Of a stretch of 64,000 nt of DNA, positions 18,987 through 29,029 are shown piece after piece. The stretch's first letter is position 1, and the number at the start of each line of letters is the position of its first letter. This DNA comes from an uncultured Chitinophagaceae bacterium. Lineage in GTDB: Bacteria > Bacteroidota > Bacteroidia > Chitinophagales > Chitinophagaceae. The DNA lies in the NCBI GenBank assembly GCA_903870685.1, contig CAIQDX010000008.1:1-64000 (forward strand). The letters run 5' to 3'. The position numbers were made by a program, and so were the translations under genes. The notes under the pieces were generated by a model. It saw only the letters and a program-made list of their open reading frames with translations, had not been told where the DNA came from and made no database searches.

Positions 18987-20234
18987 ATGAGAAATTCAAG
19001 TACATGGTGGATAATAGCAGGAATAATGGTTTTACTCGACTTTTATGTGTTTCAGGCAATAAAAACAGTCTCTAATAATGCTGCCGATAAAACACGAATG
19101 ACAATATTAACTGGCTACTGGATCATTTCGGCATGCACTTTAATTGTATTATTATCATTCCCATACATTCAGGCTTTACAGACTTCCAAAATTTTCAGAA
19201 ATTATGTATTTGCCATTTTAGCCGGACTTTTCTTTTCGAAATTAATTGGATCAGTATTTTTTCTGATGGACGATTTTCGTCGTATCGCCATGTGGATCAC
19301 AGCGAAAATATTTCCAAGTACAGGCGCTCATTTTGCAGATGAAGGCGGTGGTATTACCCGTTCTGTATTTTTAAGCTGGGTTGGAATAGGAGTTGGTGGA
19401 GGACTATTCTCCACATTAATATTTGGATTCAGTAATAAATATAATTATCAAATTAAAAGAATAAAACTGGCATTCAATAATGTGCCAGCTGCCTTCAAAG
19501 GATTAAAAATTATTCATATAAGTGATATTCATAGCGGCAGTTTTCAAAACAAACATGCAGTGCAACACGGCGTTGATATGATATTGAAAGAAAACGCAGA
19601 CCTTATTTTATTTACCGGCGATCTGGTAAACGATCGTCATTCAGAAATGATAGAATACATGGATGTGTTTAATCAACTAAAAGCACCGCTCGGTGTTTTC
19701 AGCACTTTGGGAAATCATGATTATGGCGATTATGTACATTGGTCATCAGTTGAGGAAAAACAAAAAAATTTAGAGCAATTAAAAATTGTTCATGCACAAT
19801 TGGGTTGGCGATTATTAATGAACGAACATGTTGTACTTGAAAAAAATGATCAAGAGATCGCATTGATTGGAATTGAGAACTGGGGTGCTAAAGCACGTTT
19901 TCCTAAATATGGTAAAATGGATAAAGCTTATCCAGGCTCAGAAAAGTATCCTTTCAAAATTTTAATGAGTCACGATCCAAGTCATTGGGATGCAGAAGTG
20001 CGTTCAAAATATCCTGATGTTGATTTAACATTATCGGGTCATACACATGGTTTTCAATTTGGAATAGAGAATCCATATTTTAAATGGAGTCCGGTGCAAT
20101 GGATGTATAAACAATGGGCAGGATTATATGAAGAAGGAAAACAAAAATTATATGTAAATCGTGGATTTGGATTTATTGGATATCCGGGTAGAGTAGGCAT
20201 TCTGCCAGAAATAACAGTGATTGAATTAACGTAA
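18987..20234 (+). CDS. Membrane-anchored metallophosphoesterase
   Basis: This 415-residue protein has four hydrophobic N-terminal segments (about 7-25, 40-60, 72-95 and 128-148). A calcineurin-like phosphoesterase domain follows from residue 172. The metal motifs are SDIHSG (179-184), GDLVNDRH (211-218), GNHDYGD (242-248) and SGHTHGFQ near 350. The layout matches YaeI/YkuE-like phosphoesterases; some of these act on UDP-diacylglucosamine or lipids, but the substrate here is not determined. It is a stand-alone gene. Confidence 0.88.
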   Translation: MRNSSTWWIIAGIMVLLDFYVFQAIKTVSNNAADKTRMTILTGYWIISACTLIVLLSFPYIQALQTSKIFRNYVFAILAGLFFSKLIGSVFFLMDDFRRIAMWITAKIFPSTGAHFADEGGGITRSVFLSWVGIGVGGGLFSTLIFGFSNKYNYQIKRIKLAFNNVPAAFKGLKIIHISDIHSGSFQNKHAVQHGVDMILKENADLILFTGDLVNDRHSEMIEYMDVFNQLKAPLGVFSTLGNHDYGDYVHWSSVEEKQKNLEQLKIVHAQLGWRLLMNEHVVLEKNDQEIALIGIENWGAKARFPKYGKMDKAYPGSEKYPFKILMSHDPSHWDAEVRSKYPDVDLTLSGHTHGFQFGIENPYFKWSPVQWMYKQWAGLYEEGKQKLYVNRGFGFIGYPGRVGILPEITVIELT

Positions 20235-20359
20235 TTTATTTGTTAATATTTTTCATGTTATAATAGCATAAAACTTATATTCTGTTATCAATAACTTATA
20301 AGTTCTTTTGATTTTAGTTTATGGCATCATCATTGCCTATGATGAATAAAATAAACGTT

Positions 20360-20932
20360 ATGAAAAAAATTGTTTTATCATTAACTGCTGTTCTACTTAT
20401 TTCAGCAGCATCATATGCACAAGGGTTTAGATTGGGTATTAAGGGCGGTACTAATCTTACAAAATTATCAGGACAATCTTTTGATAATGGATTTAAATCG
20501 GGTTATCAGTTAGGCGGTTTTATGGAAATTGATTTTTCAAAATCAATCGGAATTCAACCCGAAGTTTTATTCAATGAAACCTCAGGAAGAACTGCAACAA
20601 CACTCGGCTCAGCTTTTACAACTGTTCAGGATGTTAAACTTAATTATTTATCCATTCCTGTTTTACTTCGTTTGAATGCAACTAAAATGCTAACATTCGT
20701 TGTTGGTCCGCAGTATAGTATTTTAATTAATCCACACGAAACAACTTTGCAAAACGGACAAGATGCTTTTAAAAGCGGCGATTTTGCTGCAGTTGGAGGA
20801 TTGCAAATTAATTTATCAGCATTCAGAATTTATGGACGTTACGTGATTGGATTAAATAATATTAATGATGTTGCTAATCAGGATAGTTGGAAAAGCCAAC
20901 AAATTCAATTAGGTATTGGAATTAAATTGTAA
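20360..20932 (+). CDS. Outer-membrane beta-barrel protein (porin-like)
   Basis: From the ATG at 20360 this is a 190-residue protein with signal MKKIVLSLTAVLLISAASYA and a mature start QGFRLGIKGGTNLTKLSG. It ends QQIQLGIGIKL. GIKGGTNL and the alternating strands fit the outer-membrane beta-barrel (PorT-like/OMP_b-brl_2) group of Bacteroidota. In-frame ATGs at 20321, 20339 and 20342 would add residues ahead of the signal peptide and are less likely. No function beyond the barrel can be inferred. A terminator follows at 20954. Confidence 0.8.
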   Translation: MKKIVLSLTAVLLISAASYAQGFRLGIKGGTNLTKLSGQSFDNGFKSGYQLGGFMEIDFSKSIGIQPEVLFNETSGRTATTLGSAFTTVQDVKLNYLSIPVLLRLNATKMLTFVVGPQYSILINPHETTLQNGQDAFKSGDFAAVGGLQINLSAFRIYGRYVIGLNNINDVANQDSWKSQQIQLGIGIKL

Positions 20933-20953
20933 TAGCAGTTGATTTATTTTAAG

Positions 20954-20977
20954 TCCCGCCGATGGCGGGATTTTTTT
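20954..20977 (+). terminator. Intrinsic terminator after the beta-barrel gene
   Basis: TCCCGCC (20954-20960), loop GAT, GGCGGGA (20964-20970), then seven T. It is a strong plus-strand terminator, 21 bases after the stop codon. Confidence 0.92.
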
Positions 20978-21107
20978 GCGCCAATTTGTACTAAAACAAA
21001 CCAATTTCTTGCTGGTGGCATCAATATTGACTTACTTTACATCCCTTTTATTTTAGAGATATGATGAAAGGTTGGTGACAATTTGACTTTATTTGAAACG
21101 AATTTAT

Positions 21108-23504
21108 ATGAGTAAGAACAGAATGTATTTAGGAGATGATGATAGCGATTTCATGCCTATTATTCCAATTAATGAAAACGATTCAGACTTTGAAAAACTA
21201 GTGATTCAAGATTCTTTGCCCATACTTCCTTTGCGTAATACTGTTTTATTTCCGGGTGTTGTTTTGCCAATAACTGTTGGAAGAGATAAAAGTATTAAAG
21301 CTGTAAACGATGCATATAAATCAGATAAATTAATTGGTGTTTTAGCACAACGCGATTCAAATATTGAAGAACCTGAGATTAAAGATCTGTGCAAGATTGG
21401 TACCGTTGCTAAAATTGCAAAGCTGATTAAAATGCCTGATGGTGGTACAACAATTATCATTCAGGGAAAGAAGCGTTTCGAATTAATGGATATAGTTTCT
21501 GAAGATCCTTATTTCAAAGCCAAGATTCAATTATTAGAAGACGAACCAGTTGTTGATGATAAAAACTTTAATGCGTATATAGGTTCTATCAAAGATCTGG
21601 CAACACAGATCATTCATCTTTCACCAAACCTTCCAACAGAGGCTTCCATCATTTTAAAAAATATTGAGAACCCATCTTTCTTAATAAATTTTGTAAGCAG
21701 TAATCTCAATAATGAAATTGCCGAGAAACAAAATTTATTGGAAATACGTGATGTAAAAACGAGAGCCGAAAAACTCACGCAACTTTTGCAATTAGAATTA
21801 CAATTTGCAGAATTAAAAGATAAAGTCACAAATAAAACAAGAACTGAAATTGATAAACAACAACGCGAATATTTTTTACAACAGCAACTTAAAAGTATTA
21901 AAGATGAATTAGGCGGTGATAGCAATGAAAGAGAGTTGACTGAAATGAAGAAAAAAGCCGAAGCTAAAAAATGGCCAGAAGCTGCAAAGACAATGTTCAA
22001 AAGCGGAATTGAAAAGTTGGAAAGAATGCATCCAACAACGCCAGATTATTCTGTTGTTTATAATCATTTGGATTTAATGTTAGACTTGCCATGGCAAGAA
22101 TATACAGCCGACAATTATGATTTGAAGAATGCAAAAAAAGTTTTGGATATTGATCATTACGGCATGCAAAAAATTAAAACACGTATCCTCGAATACTTAG
22201 CCGTATTGAAATTGAAGGGTGATATGAAAAGTCCGATACTTTGTTTTGTTGGTCCTCCGGGAATCGGTAAAACATCACTGGGGCGCAGCATTGCGCATGC
22301 TGTTGGCAGAAAATATGTTCGTTTAAGTTTGGGTGGTTTGCACGATGAAAGTGAAATTCGCGGTCATCGTAAAACTTATATCGGTGCTATGCCGGGAAGA
22401 ATATTGCAAAATATTAGAAAAGTAAAATCATCTAATCCTGTGATGATTTTGGATGAAATAGATAAAATAGGAAACGATCAAAGAGGCGATCCTTCATCTG
22501 CATTATTAGAAGTATTAGATCCTGAACAAAATAATTCTTTCTACGATAATTATTTAGAATTAGAATACGATCTCAGCAAAGTATTATTTATTGCCACTGC
22601 AAATAATTTACAAAACATTCAACCGGCATTAAGAGATCGTTTGGAAATTATTGATCTAAGTGGTTATGCCATTGAAGAAAAAGTTGAGATCGCTAAACGT
22701 CATCTACTTCCAAAACAAAAGGAAGCACATGGTTTAAAAAATGTAACACTAAAAATAAACGATAAGGTTTTAGATAAAATAATTGAAAGCTATACAAGAG
22801 AAAGTGGTGTGCGTGAATTAGACCGTCAGTTAGCTGCTATCATGCGTTTCGAGGCAAAAGAATTTGCAACGAAAAATAAAATAAAATCAACCTTAACTGC
22901 TGTTGATGTTGAAAAAATATTAGGTCAGGCTCGTTACAGTAACGAAATTTATAAAACTGCAAACATGCCGGGAGTGGCTGTGGGCTTGGCTTGGACCTAT
23001 GTTGGCGGCGATATTTTATTTATTGAAACCGTTTTAAGCGAAGGTAAAGGCGAATTAAAATTAACCGGTAATCTTGGTAATGTGATGAAAGAAAGTGCAT
23101 CAACTGCATTAACATATTTGCAGGCTAATGCGAAAAAATATGGTATCAATTCAGAAGATTTCATTAAAAAATCTGTTCATGTGCATGTGCCCGAAGGTGC
23201 AGTGCCAAAAGATGGTCCGAGTGCAGGTGTTACGATGCTATCTTCATTAACTTCTGCATTTACCGGAAGAAAAGTTAAACCTTATTTAGCCATGACAGGT
23301 GAAATAACTTTACGCGGACAAGTATTACCTGTTGGCGGTATCAAAGAAAAAATATTGGCAGCAAAAAGAGCCGGATTAAAAGAAATTATTTTATGCTGGC
23401 AAAACGAAAAAGATGTACAGGAAATAGATAATAGTTTTATTAAAGGCGTGCAATTTCATTATGTAAAAACAATGCAACAAGTTCTTGAACTTGCATTAGT
23501 TTAA
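21108..23504 (+). CDS. lon: ATP-dependent protease Lon
   Basis: Degrades damaged and regulatory proteins. From the ATG at 21108 it is 798 residues. The N-terminal substrate-binding domain (35-235, LPILPLRNTVLFPGVVLP) is followed by a coiled coil. The AAA+ module has Walker A GPPGIGKTS (382-390). The C-terminal protease has catalytic S705 in PKDGPSAG and K748 in GGIKEK. A TTG five codons earlier (21093) is in frame but the ATG is preferred. The gene stands alone with its terminator about 120 bases downstream. No clear heat-shock element was seen. Confidence 0.97.
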   Translation: MSKNRMYLGDDDSDFMPIIPINENDSDFEKLVIQDSLPILPLRNTVLFPGVVLPITVGRDKSIKAVNDAYKSDKLIGVLAQRDSNIEEPEIKDLCKIGTVAKIAKLIKMPDGGTTIIIQGKKRFELMDIVSEDPYFKAKIQLLEDEPVVDDKNFNAYIGSIKDLATQIIHLSPNLPTEASIILKNIENPSFLINFVSSNLNNEIAEKQNLLEIRDVKTRAEKLTQLLQLELQFAELKDKVTNKTRTEIDKQQREYFLQQQLKSIKDELGGDSNERELTEMKKKAEAKKWPEAAKTMFKSGIEKLERMHPTTPDYSVVYNHLDLMLDLPWQEYTADNYDLKNAKKVLDIDHYGMQKIKTRILEYLAVLKLKGDMKSPILCFVGPPGIGKTSLGRSIAHAVGRKYVRLSLGGLHDESEIRGHRKTYIGAMPGRILQNIRKVKSSNPVMILDEIDKIGNDQRGDPSSALLEVLDPEQNNSFYDNYLELEYDLSKVLFIATANNLQNIQPALRDRLEIIDLSGYAIEEKVEIAKRHLLPKQKEAHGLKNVTLKINDKVLDKIIESYTRESGVRELDRQLAAIMRFEAKEFATKNKIKSTLTAVDVEKILGQARYSNEIYKTANMPGVAVGLAWTYVGGDILFIETVLSEGKGELKLTGNLGNVMKESASTALTYLQANAKKYGINSEDFIKKSVHVHVPEGAVPKDGPSAGVTMLSSLTSAFTGRKVKPYLAMTGEITLRGQVLPVGGIKEKILAAKRAGLKEIILCWQNEKDVQEIDNSFIKGVQFHYVKTMQQVLELALV

Positions 23505-23624
23505 AACCATTTGAAAAAAATATTCCGCTTATCAAAAATATTTTGGATACAAGCAAACCAAATCTGTATTATTTTGTTATAGTTCAATCAACAGTTTTTT
23601 GTGTTGGTTGTTTTAAGGGTTAAG

Positions 23625-23655
23625 ATCCCCCATTTTAATGGGGGATATTTTTTTG
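23625..23655 (+). terminator. Intrinsic terminator downstream of lon
   Basis: ATCCCCCAT (23625-23633), loop TTTA, ATGGGGGAT (23638-23646), then a long T run. Its T run merges with the start of repeat copy 5. Confidence 0.9.
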
Positions 23656-23727
23656 TAGCCATCGATAGATCATAAACCCAGCTGCAGTTGCGTCGCACAC
23701 TTGTACTGATGTATAGCTCTCAGCTAA
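23647..23727 (+). repeat. Dispersed intergenic repeat, copy 5
   Basis: The core TTGCGTCGCAC is at 23688-23698, followed by acTTGTACT. The upstream box TTTTTTTGTAGCCATCG starts about 23650, overlapping the lon terminator T run. It lies in the leader of porQ; the core itself can be misread as an in-frame TTG start for PorQ. Confidence 0.8.
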
Positions 23728-23759
23728 TAATAACAGCTTTGCTTTATCTTCATGTTTTA

Positions 23760-24794
23760 ATGAACATAAAAATAGTCATAGTATCTTTTCTGTTTTTATT
23801 TTGCAGTCAGCTCAATGCGCAAACATTAGGTGGCAGTGCAGTTTTTAATTTTTTAAATCAGCCCAACTCATCTCAACTTTCGGCATTGGGCGGAATTAAT
23901 ATTTCAAACATCAGCAACGATGTTAGCATGGCTTTTAATAATCCGGCATTGCTGAGAGATAATATGCATCAGCAATTCGACGCATCATTCAATAATTTTT
24001 TAGCGGGCATTAAAAATTACAGTCTTACTTCTGCATTTCATGCAAATAATATCAATACCAATTTTGTTTATGGAATAAATTATTTCGATTATGGAACTAT
24101 TCCGCAAACCGATGCAGCCGGAAATATTCTTGGCGCATTTCATCCAAACGATTATGTGATGCAGCTTTCGGCATCGCATATTTATTTGCAACGTTTTTGG
24201 TATGGGATGACATTTAAATATATCAGCAGTAATTATGCGCAATATAAAAGCAATGGTATTGCATTCGATATTGGTGTTGCATATCATGATTCTGCCAGTT
24301 TATTTCAGGTAAGTGTGTTGATTAAAAATTTAGGAACTCAATTAAAAACTTATGATGGCACTAACCCAAAAAATGAATTGCCATTTGATATAGAAGCCGG
24401 TGTTACCAAGCGTTTGGCAAAAGCACCTGTTCAATTTTCGTTGACGGCACATCATTTACAGGCATTTAATATTTATTATAACGACACAACTTTTAATGCA
24501 AACGAAGGTGGCAGCCTGATGAATAATATAACTTTAGACAAAATATTCTCACATCTTGTTTTATCGGCACAATTTTTTCTTGGCGATAAAATTGAAGTCA
24601 CAAGCGGTTATAATTTTTTACGTCGTCACGACCTCAATGCATACAATCAGGCAAACGGATTAAATGGTTTTACATTAGGTGTTGGTGTGTTGTTGAAGAA
24701 ATTGCATATTCGTTATGCTACCGGGTTCTATCAACAAAACATGTTTCAACAATTAAGTTTGAGTTTGAGTTGGAAAGGAAATGAACTGCAATAA
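23760..24794 (+). CDS. porQ: Type IX secretion system protein PorQ
   Basis: PorQ is an outer-membrane barrel of the T9SS attachment complex (with PorU, PorV and PorZ), which processes and anchors cargo proteins at the surface. From the ATG at 23760 the protein is 344 residues with signal MNIKIVIVSFLFLFCSQLNA. The start of the mature protein, LGGSAVFNFLNQPNSSQLSALGG, is typical of PorQ, as is ISNDVSMAFNNPALL. The open frame could be pushed back to a TTG at 23688, but that lies inside the dispersed repeat and would bury the signal peptide. The stop codon overlaps a terminator. Confidence 0.9.
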   Translation: MNIKIVIVSFLFLFCSQLNAQTLGGSAVFNFLNQPNSSQLSALGGINISNISNDVSMAFNNPALLRDNMHQQFDASFNNFLAGIKNYSLTSAFHANNINTNFVYGINYFDYGTIPQTDAAGNILGAFHPNDYVMQLSASHIYLQRFWYGMTFKYISSNYAQYKSNGIAFDIGVAYHDSASLFQVSVLIKNLGTQLKTYDGTNPKNELPFDIEAGVTKRLAKAPVQFSLTAHHLQAFNIYYNDTTFNANEGGSLMNNITLDKIFSHLVLSAQFFLGDKIEVTSGYNFLRRHDLNAYNQANGLNGFTLGVGVLLKKLHIRYATGFYQQNMFQQLSLSLSWKGNELQ

Positions 24795-24827
24795 AAAAGA
24801 CATTAATTATTAATTAATGTCTTTTTT
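24793..24827. terminator. Bidirectional terminator (porQ / small secreted gene)
   Basis: AAAAAAGACATTAATT and its exact complement flank a 3-base loop, a 16-base stem with T runs on both strands. It begins inside the porQ stop codon. Confidence 0.88.
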
Positions 24828-24845
24828 AAACTGAGTTTTTATTTT

Positions 24846-25367
24846 TTATTTTCTTCTTACTGTAATTACTTCTTTTACTCCTTCCACACGCATTTTATAA
24901 GTTCCATCAGCAGTTCTGTAAATAAAAACTTTTGGTCGGTATAAGCTTGCGAATAAACTTCCAAATTCATCTTGCACCCAAACTTCACCGTTTACTAAAC
25001 TAAATGCAGTGGCACCTTCCCATCCTTTGAAATCGCCGTTGATATTGCTTTCTATCACTTCCTGAATTTTGTTTGCTTCAATAGGAATATCGATTCCTTG
25101 AATTACCAATTGATATTTTTTCTTTCCTTGTTTGTAAACTATTACAGAAGGATTTTCTACAGTGTTTTTAAATCTTGCCTTATCAGTTATTTCATAATAA
25201 TGACCAGATCTAGTTTTAATAACTAATCCCGGTATGTAAACAATATTTGATAGGCCATCATAAAAAGTAGATTCTTCGGGCTTTGCAGTGCTGTCGATTT
25301 TTGCCTGTGATGTTGCAGCAGTGCAAAAAATAAATAATGAGCAAACGATTGTTAAGAGGTATTTCAT
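24846..25367 (-). CDS. Secreted hypothetical protein
   Basis: This 173-residue protein has a signal peptide (MKYLLTIVCSLFIFCTAATSQA). The rest is mostly beta-strand with many charged residues, for example KTRSGHYYEITDKARFK and GEVWVQDEFGSLFASLYRPK, which suggests a small globular periplasmic or surface protein. I recognise no family and no catalytic motif. It converges with porQ across a shared terminator. No operon partner. Confidence 0.6.
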   Translation of the reverse strand: MKYLLTIVCSLFIFCTAATSQAKIDSTAKPEESTFYDGLSNIVYIPGLVIKTRSGHYYEITDKARFKNTVENPSVIVYKQGKKKYQLVIQGIDIPIEANKIQEVIESNINGDFKGWEGATAFSLVNGEVWVQDEFGSLFASLYRPKVFIYRTADGTYKMRVEGVKEVITVRRK

Positions 25368-25452
25368 ACTGTTGTTTTTTTTAAGTGTGAAAGCTATGAA
25401 TTATTTGATAAGGTGCAAATGAATTTTATCATAAAAAAAATTGGATGCAATT

Positions 25453-25532
25453 TGTTGCCATAAAAACAGAACCTCGAAGTGTGCGACGCAACTGGCGATG
25501 CCATGAAAAACTTCAGCTCGCTACATAAAAAA
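25453..25532 (-). repeat. Dispersed intergenic repeat, copy 6 (minus strand)
   Basis: Reverse-strand copy with the core complement GTGCGACGCAA at 25481-25491. Read on minus it gives GTAGCGAGCTGAAG, tttttcatggcatcgccag, the core, acTTCGAGG, then ttctgtttttatggcaac. This is the closest match to copy 3, which lies on plus. Confidence 0.85.
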
Positions 25533-25562
25533 ACTGCAAATCATTTTAATAACTTGCAGTTT
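25524..25562 (-). terminator. Intrinsic terminator after the RhlE-type helicase gene
   Basis: Read on minus: AAACTGCAA (plus 25554-25562), a 14-base loop, TTGCAGTTT (plus 25531-25539), then a T run. It lies about 25 bases after the helicase stop codon. Confidence 0.75.
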
Positions 25563-25586
25563 CAATTTTAGGTTTTGAAAATTATT

Positions 25587-26828
25587 TTACTGACTCCATC
25601 TTCTTTGACTCATTGAACGCCTTGGCGCAAATGGTCTTGCATTTAAAGATGTTTTTTGATGATTGGCTTTTGTTTCTTCATAACTCGGCTGCAACATTTT
25701 ATATGGATGTTCGTCTACCACAGGAATGGCTTGCGCCGTGAGTTTATGAATATCGCGTAAAAAAACTTTTTCTTCTCTATCACAAAAAGATAAAGCAATA
25801 CCGCTGGCACCTGCTCTTCCGGTACGACCAATGCGGTGAACATAAGTTTCGGGAATATTAGGTAACTCGAAATTAATTACGTGCGATAACAATTCTACAT
25901 CAATACCACGAGCAGCAATATCGGTTGCAACCAACACACGAATTTCTCCGTTCTTAAAATTGCTCAATGCTTTTTGTCTTGCATTCTGCGATTTGTTACC
26001 ATGAATAGCATCGGTTTTTACATTGGCTCTGTTTAATTCTTTTGCAACTTTATCGGCACCATGTTTTGTTCTGGTAAATACCAATGCACTTGCAATATTT
26101 TTATCTTTCAATAAATGAATTAATAGATCGCGTTTGTTTTCTTTCTCTACAAAATAAATCGCTTGCTCCACTTTTTCGGCAGTGGTGGCAGCAGGAGTAA
26201 CTTCTACTTTAACCGGATTGCTTAAAATGCTCTGCGATAATTTTGCAATTTCGAGAGGCATTGTTGCAGAGAAAAATAATGTTTGTCTTTTTGCAGGCAA
26301 CTTGGTAATTATTTTTTTCACGTCGTGAATAAAACCCATGTCTAACATTCTATCTGCTTCATCCAACACAAAAAATTGCAAGTGTTGTAATGAAACAAAA
26401 CGTTGCTGCATCAGGTCTAATAATCTACCGGGAGTGGCAATTAAAATATCAACACCACGGCGCAAACCATTTGTTTGAGCTTGTTGCGATACACCACCAA
26501 AAATTACCAAATGATTTAAGCCGGTATGTTTACCATACGATTCAAAACTTTCGTTTATCTGAATAGCTAATTCTCTTGTTGGTGTTAAGATCAAGGCTTT
26601 GATTTGTTTAGGCGCTTTATCTTCTGTTTTTTGATTGTATAATTTTTGTAAAATGGGAATAGCAAATGCTGCTGTTTTTCCTGTGCCTGTTTGTGCACAG
26701 CCCAAAAGATCTCTTCCCTGTAATACAACGGGAATAGCTTGTTCTTGAATAGGCGTAGGTGTTGTATAACCTTCGGTGTCAAGCGCTTTTAATATGGGCG
26801 CAATAACTTGTAATTGTTGAAATGACAA
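25587..26828 (-). CDS. DEAD-box RNA helicase, RhlE-like
   Basis: This 413-residue helicase has the Q motif TPIQEQ, Walker A AQTGTGKT (45-52), PTRELA, DEAD (156-159) and SAT (187-189). [10 protein letters not shown] is in the second RecA domain. A short basic arginine-rich tail ([15 protein letters not shown]) can hold RNA. RhlE-type helicases act in ribosome assembly, RNA decay or cold adaptation. The start is a TTG; no in-frame ATG precedes the conserved MSFQQL-type start, so the TTG is likely real. It has its own terminator downstream. Confidence 0.92.
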   Translation of the reverse strand: MSFQQLQVIAPILKALDTEGYTTPTPIQEQAIPVVLQGRDLLGCAQTGTGKTAAFAIPILQKLYNQKTEDKAPKQIKALILTPTRELAIQINESFESYGKHTGLNHLVIFGGVSQQAQTNGLRRGVDILIATPGRLLDLMQQRFVSLQHLQFFVLDEADRMLDMGFIHDVKKIITKLPAKRQTLFFSATMPLEIAKLSQSILSNPVKVEVTPAATTAEKVEQAIYFVEKENKRDLLIHLLKDKNIASALVFTRTKHGADKVAKELNRANVKTDAIHGNKSQNARQKALSNFKNGEIRVLVATDIAARGIDVELLSHVINFELPNIPETYVHRIGRTGRAGASGIALSFCDREEKVFLRDIHKLTAQAIPVVDEHPYKMLQPSYEETKANHQKTSLNARPFAPRRSMSQRRWSQ

Positions 26829-27033
26829 ATTGTATTTGTTTAAAATAAATAATGATTAACCAAGACTAAGTTTGTAACTAAAGTGCGGCTAAAATTTGTA
26901 TATGCTCAGAAACTTATGACTTGATGAGCTTTTTGACGGAAGGAAAGTTATCTAGTCTTCTAAGAAAGAGAATATGAACTGCAAACATACACTTTATTTT
27001 TTAATCGGCTAAAATGCTTGTGTGGTAAGTGTT

Positions 27034-27115
27034 TTGGGACGAGCTATTTAACATGTGTTTGGCTTTACTGGCGTCGCACTCTTGTACGTTCGGTTCAATG
27101 GTCAGCTTTTTTTAC
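27034..27115 (+). repeat. Dispersed intergenic repeat, copy 7
   Basis: The core variant TGGCGTCGCAC is at 27069-27079, followed by tcTTGTACG. The upstream box is GGGACGAGCTATTT. The downstream part ttcggttcaatggtcagcttttttt runs into the 3' end of recQ, so the repeat supplies the recQ stop codon. A similar downstream end is seen in copy 11. Confidence 0.75.
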
Positions 27116-29005
27116 ATTGCCTCTTTCATCTGCTGAAATTATTTTTTCATCCTGCAATAGTTGTAACACTTTCCAAAAATCTTCTTTTTTAATTTCATTT
27201 AATGCAGTCAATAATTCTTTTACATTAATTCCTTGTGGAGGAATGGTGGCATAAATTAATTGCTCGATCTTTTTAAAATCATTTGTTGTAAGCTCAACTT
27301 TTTTTTGTTTCAAACAATTATCACAAATGCCGCAATTATTGTTTTTTGCTTCGGTAAAATAATCGGCAATGAATTTACTTCTGCAAATATTTTCTAATTG
27401 CAAATAATACAACATTATTTCAACGCTTTTTTCAAATTGTTTTTTGCGTTGAAAATAATTATCCTGATTAATGTGCAATGTTTTTGCCGATGCACGGTTT
27501 AATATAAAATGAATTTGCGGTGTTTCTTTTTGCGGCAAGTATTCTATGATGCCATAATTATGCAGCAATTCTAGATCTGTATAAATTTTTTCGTAAGGCA
27601 ACTTGCATAATTTGGCAATTTGTTTTTCGTAGATCGAAACACGATTATCATAAATGCCTTCATAAGTGCGCAACAAACATTTCATCACATCTTCTGTTTG
27701 CGGATACATTTTTTCGGCATCATTCAACACATTTTTATCGGCAGTAAATTTTACCTGCGATGGCAAAAAAATATTTTCAGAGAAAGTTAAATGTCCTTCC
27801 TGTTCTAAAACTTTCAACACATTCATCACCAGAAAACTATCTAACTTAAAATTTTTACTGAACTCATTCAAATCAAAATCATAATAATTTCCTTCGCCCA
27901 ATCCAACAGGAATTTGCAGATAATCTGCAACAGCTTGATACACTTTTCTTATTTCTGTCATTGATGGAAAACGCAGTTCTGGCAATACTTTCAATTCTTT
28001 TACATCTTCAGTTTGATACAATAAAACAGCATACGCTTTTTTACCGTCACGTCCTGCACGCCCTGCTTCCTGATAATAATTTTCCAAACAATCGGGCACA
28101 TCAAAATGAATAACGGTTCTCACATCCGATTTATCAATGCCCATTCCAAATGCATTGGTGCAAACTATTATTCTTGTTTGATTATTGATCCAGTCGTTTT
28201 GTTTTTTATTTCTTTCATCCTGCAATAATCCGGCATGATAAAAATCCGCAGAAATATTTTGCAATTGCAAAAGATCGGCAACATTTTTTGTTTGCCTGCG
28301 ATTTCTGCAATAAATGATACTGCTGCCTTTTACGTTATTTAAGATCTCGATTAATTTATTGATCTTACTATCCACTTTAAAAACCGAATACGACAAATTA
28401 TTTCTTTCGAACGATTCAATAAAAATATTCGGTTGTTTAAATTTTAATTTTTCAACAATATCTTTTTGAACGATCGGTGTTGCAGAAGCAGTTAATGCAA
28501 TGATTGGAATTGTTGGAAGTTCTTTTCTCAAATTAATTATTCGCAAATACGGCGGACGAAAATCGTAACCCCATTGCGAAACACAATGCGCTTCATCAAC
28601 AACAATTAAACTGATGTTTAGTGAATGCAAAAATTCTTTAAAAAGATTTGTTTCTAAACGTTCGGGCGATAAGTATAAAAATTTATAATCGCCATGAACT
28701 GCATTTTGTAAAATTTTATTTACCTCATAAAATGTTAATCCGCTATGCAATGAAACTGATGCTATGCCTCGCTTTTGAAGGTTTTCGACCTGATCTTTCA
28801 TCAAAGCAATCAATGGAGAAATTACCAAACACAATCCATCTTTCATCAATACAGGAACCTGAAAGCAAACAGATTTGCCACCACCTGTTGGCAATAATGC
28901 CAATGTATCTTTTCCATCAAGAACAGACTGAATAATTTTTTCCTGTTCACCACGAAAAGAAGTGAAGCCCCAATAATGTTGAAGTGTTTGTTTTGCCGAG
29001 ATCAT
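27095..29005 (-). CDS. recQ: ATP-dependent DNA helicase RecQ
   Basis: RecQ unwinds DNA 3'-5' in recombination and repair. The 636-residue protein has Walker A GGGKS (41-45), DEAH (137-140) and helicase motifs through RAGRDG. A zinc site follows with C541, C558, C561 and C564. An RQC-like winged helix follows the zinc site, and the protein then ends; a C-terminal HRDC domain is not evident. This is the shorter kind of RecQ that Bacteroidota may carry beside a full-length one. The last residues KKADH and the stop overlap the end of dispersed repeat copy 7. Confidence 0.93.
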   Translation of the reverse strand: MISAKQTLQHYWGFTSFRGEQEKIIQSVLDGKDTLALLPTGGGKSVCFQVPVLMKDGLCLVISPLIALMKDQVENLQKRGIASVSLHSGLTFYEVNKILQNAVHGDYKFLYLSPERLETNLFKEFLHSLNISLIVVDEAHCVSQWGYDFRPPYLRIINLRKELPTIPIIALTASATPIVQKDIVEKLKFKQPNIFIESFERNNLSYSVFKVDSKINKLIEILNNVKGSSIIYCRNRRQTKNVADLLQLQNISADFYHAGLLQDERNKKQNDWINNQTRIIVCTNAFGMGIDKSDVRTVIHFDVPDCLENYYQEAGRAGRDGKKAYAVLLYQTEDVKELKVLPELRFPSMTEIRKVYQAVADYLQIPVGLGEGNYYDFDLNEFSKNFKLDSFLVMNVLKVLEQEGHLTFSENIFLPSQVKFTADKNVLNDAEKMYPQTEDVMKCLLRTYEGIYDNRVSIYEKQIAKLCKLPYEKIYTDLELLHNYGIIEYLPQKETPQIHFILNRASAKTLHINQDNYFQRKKQFEKSVEIMLYYLQLENICRSKFIADYFTEAKNNNCGICDNCLKQKKVELTTNDFKKIEQLIYATIPPQGINVKELLTALNEIKKEDFWKVLQLLQDEKIISADERGNVKKADH

Positions 29006-29029
29006 TTTATGAATTGAAGATACAACTCA

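Noticed and set aside
23688-23760. Longer PorQ start at a TTG
   Set aside because: The TTG CGT CGC ACA CTT codons are the repeat core itself, and the extension would put 24 residues before a normal signal peptide. The same artefact appears at 31207.
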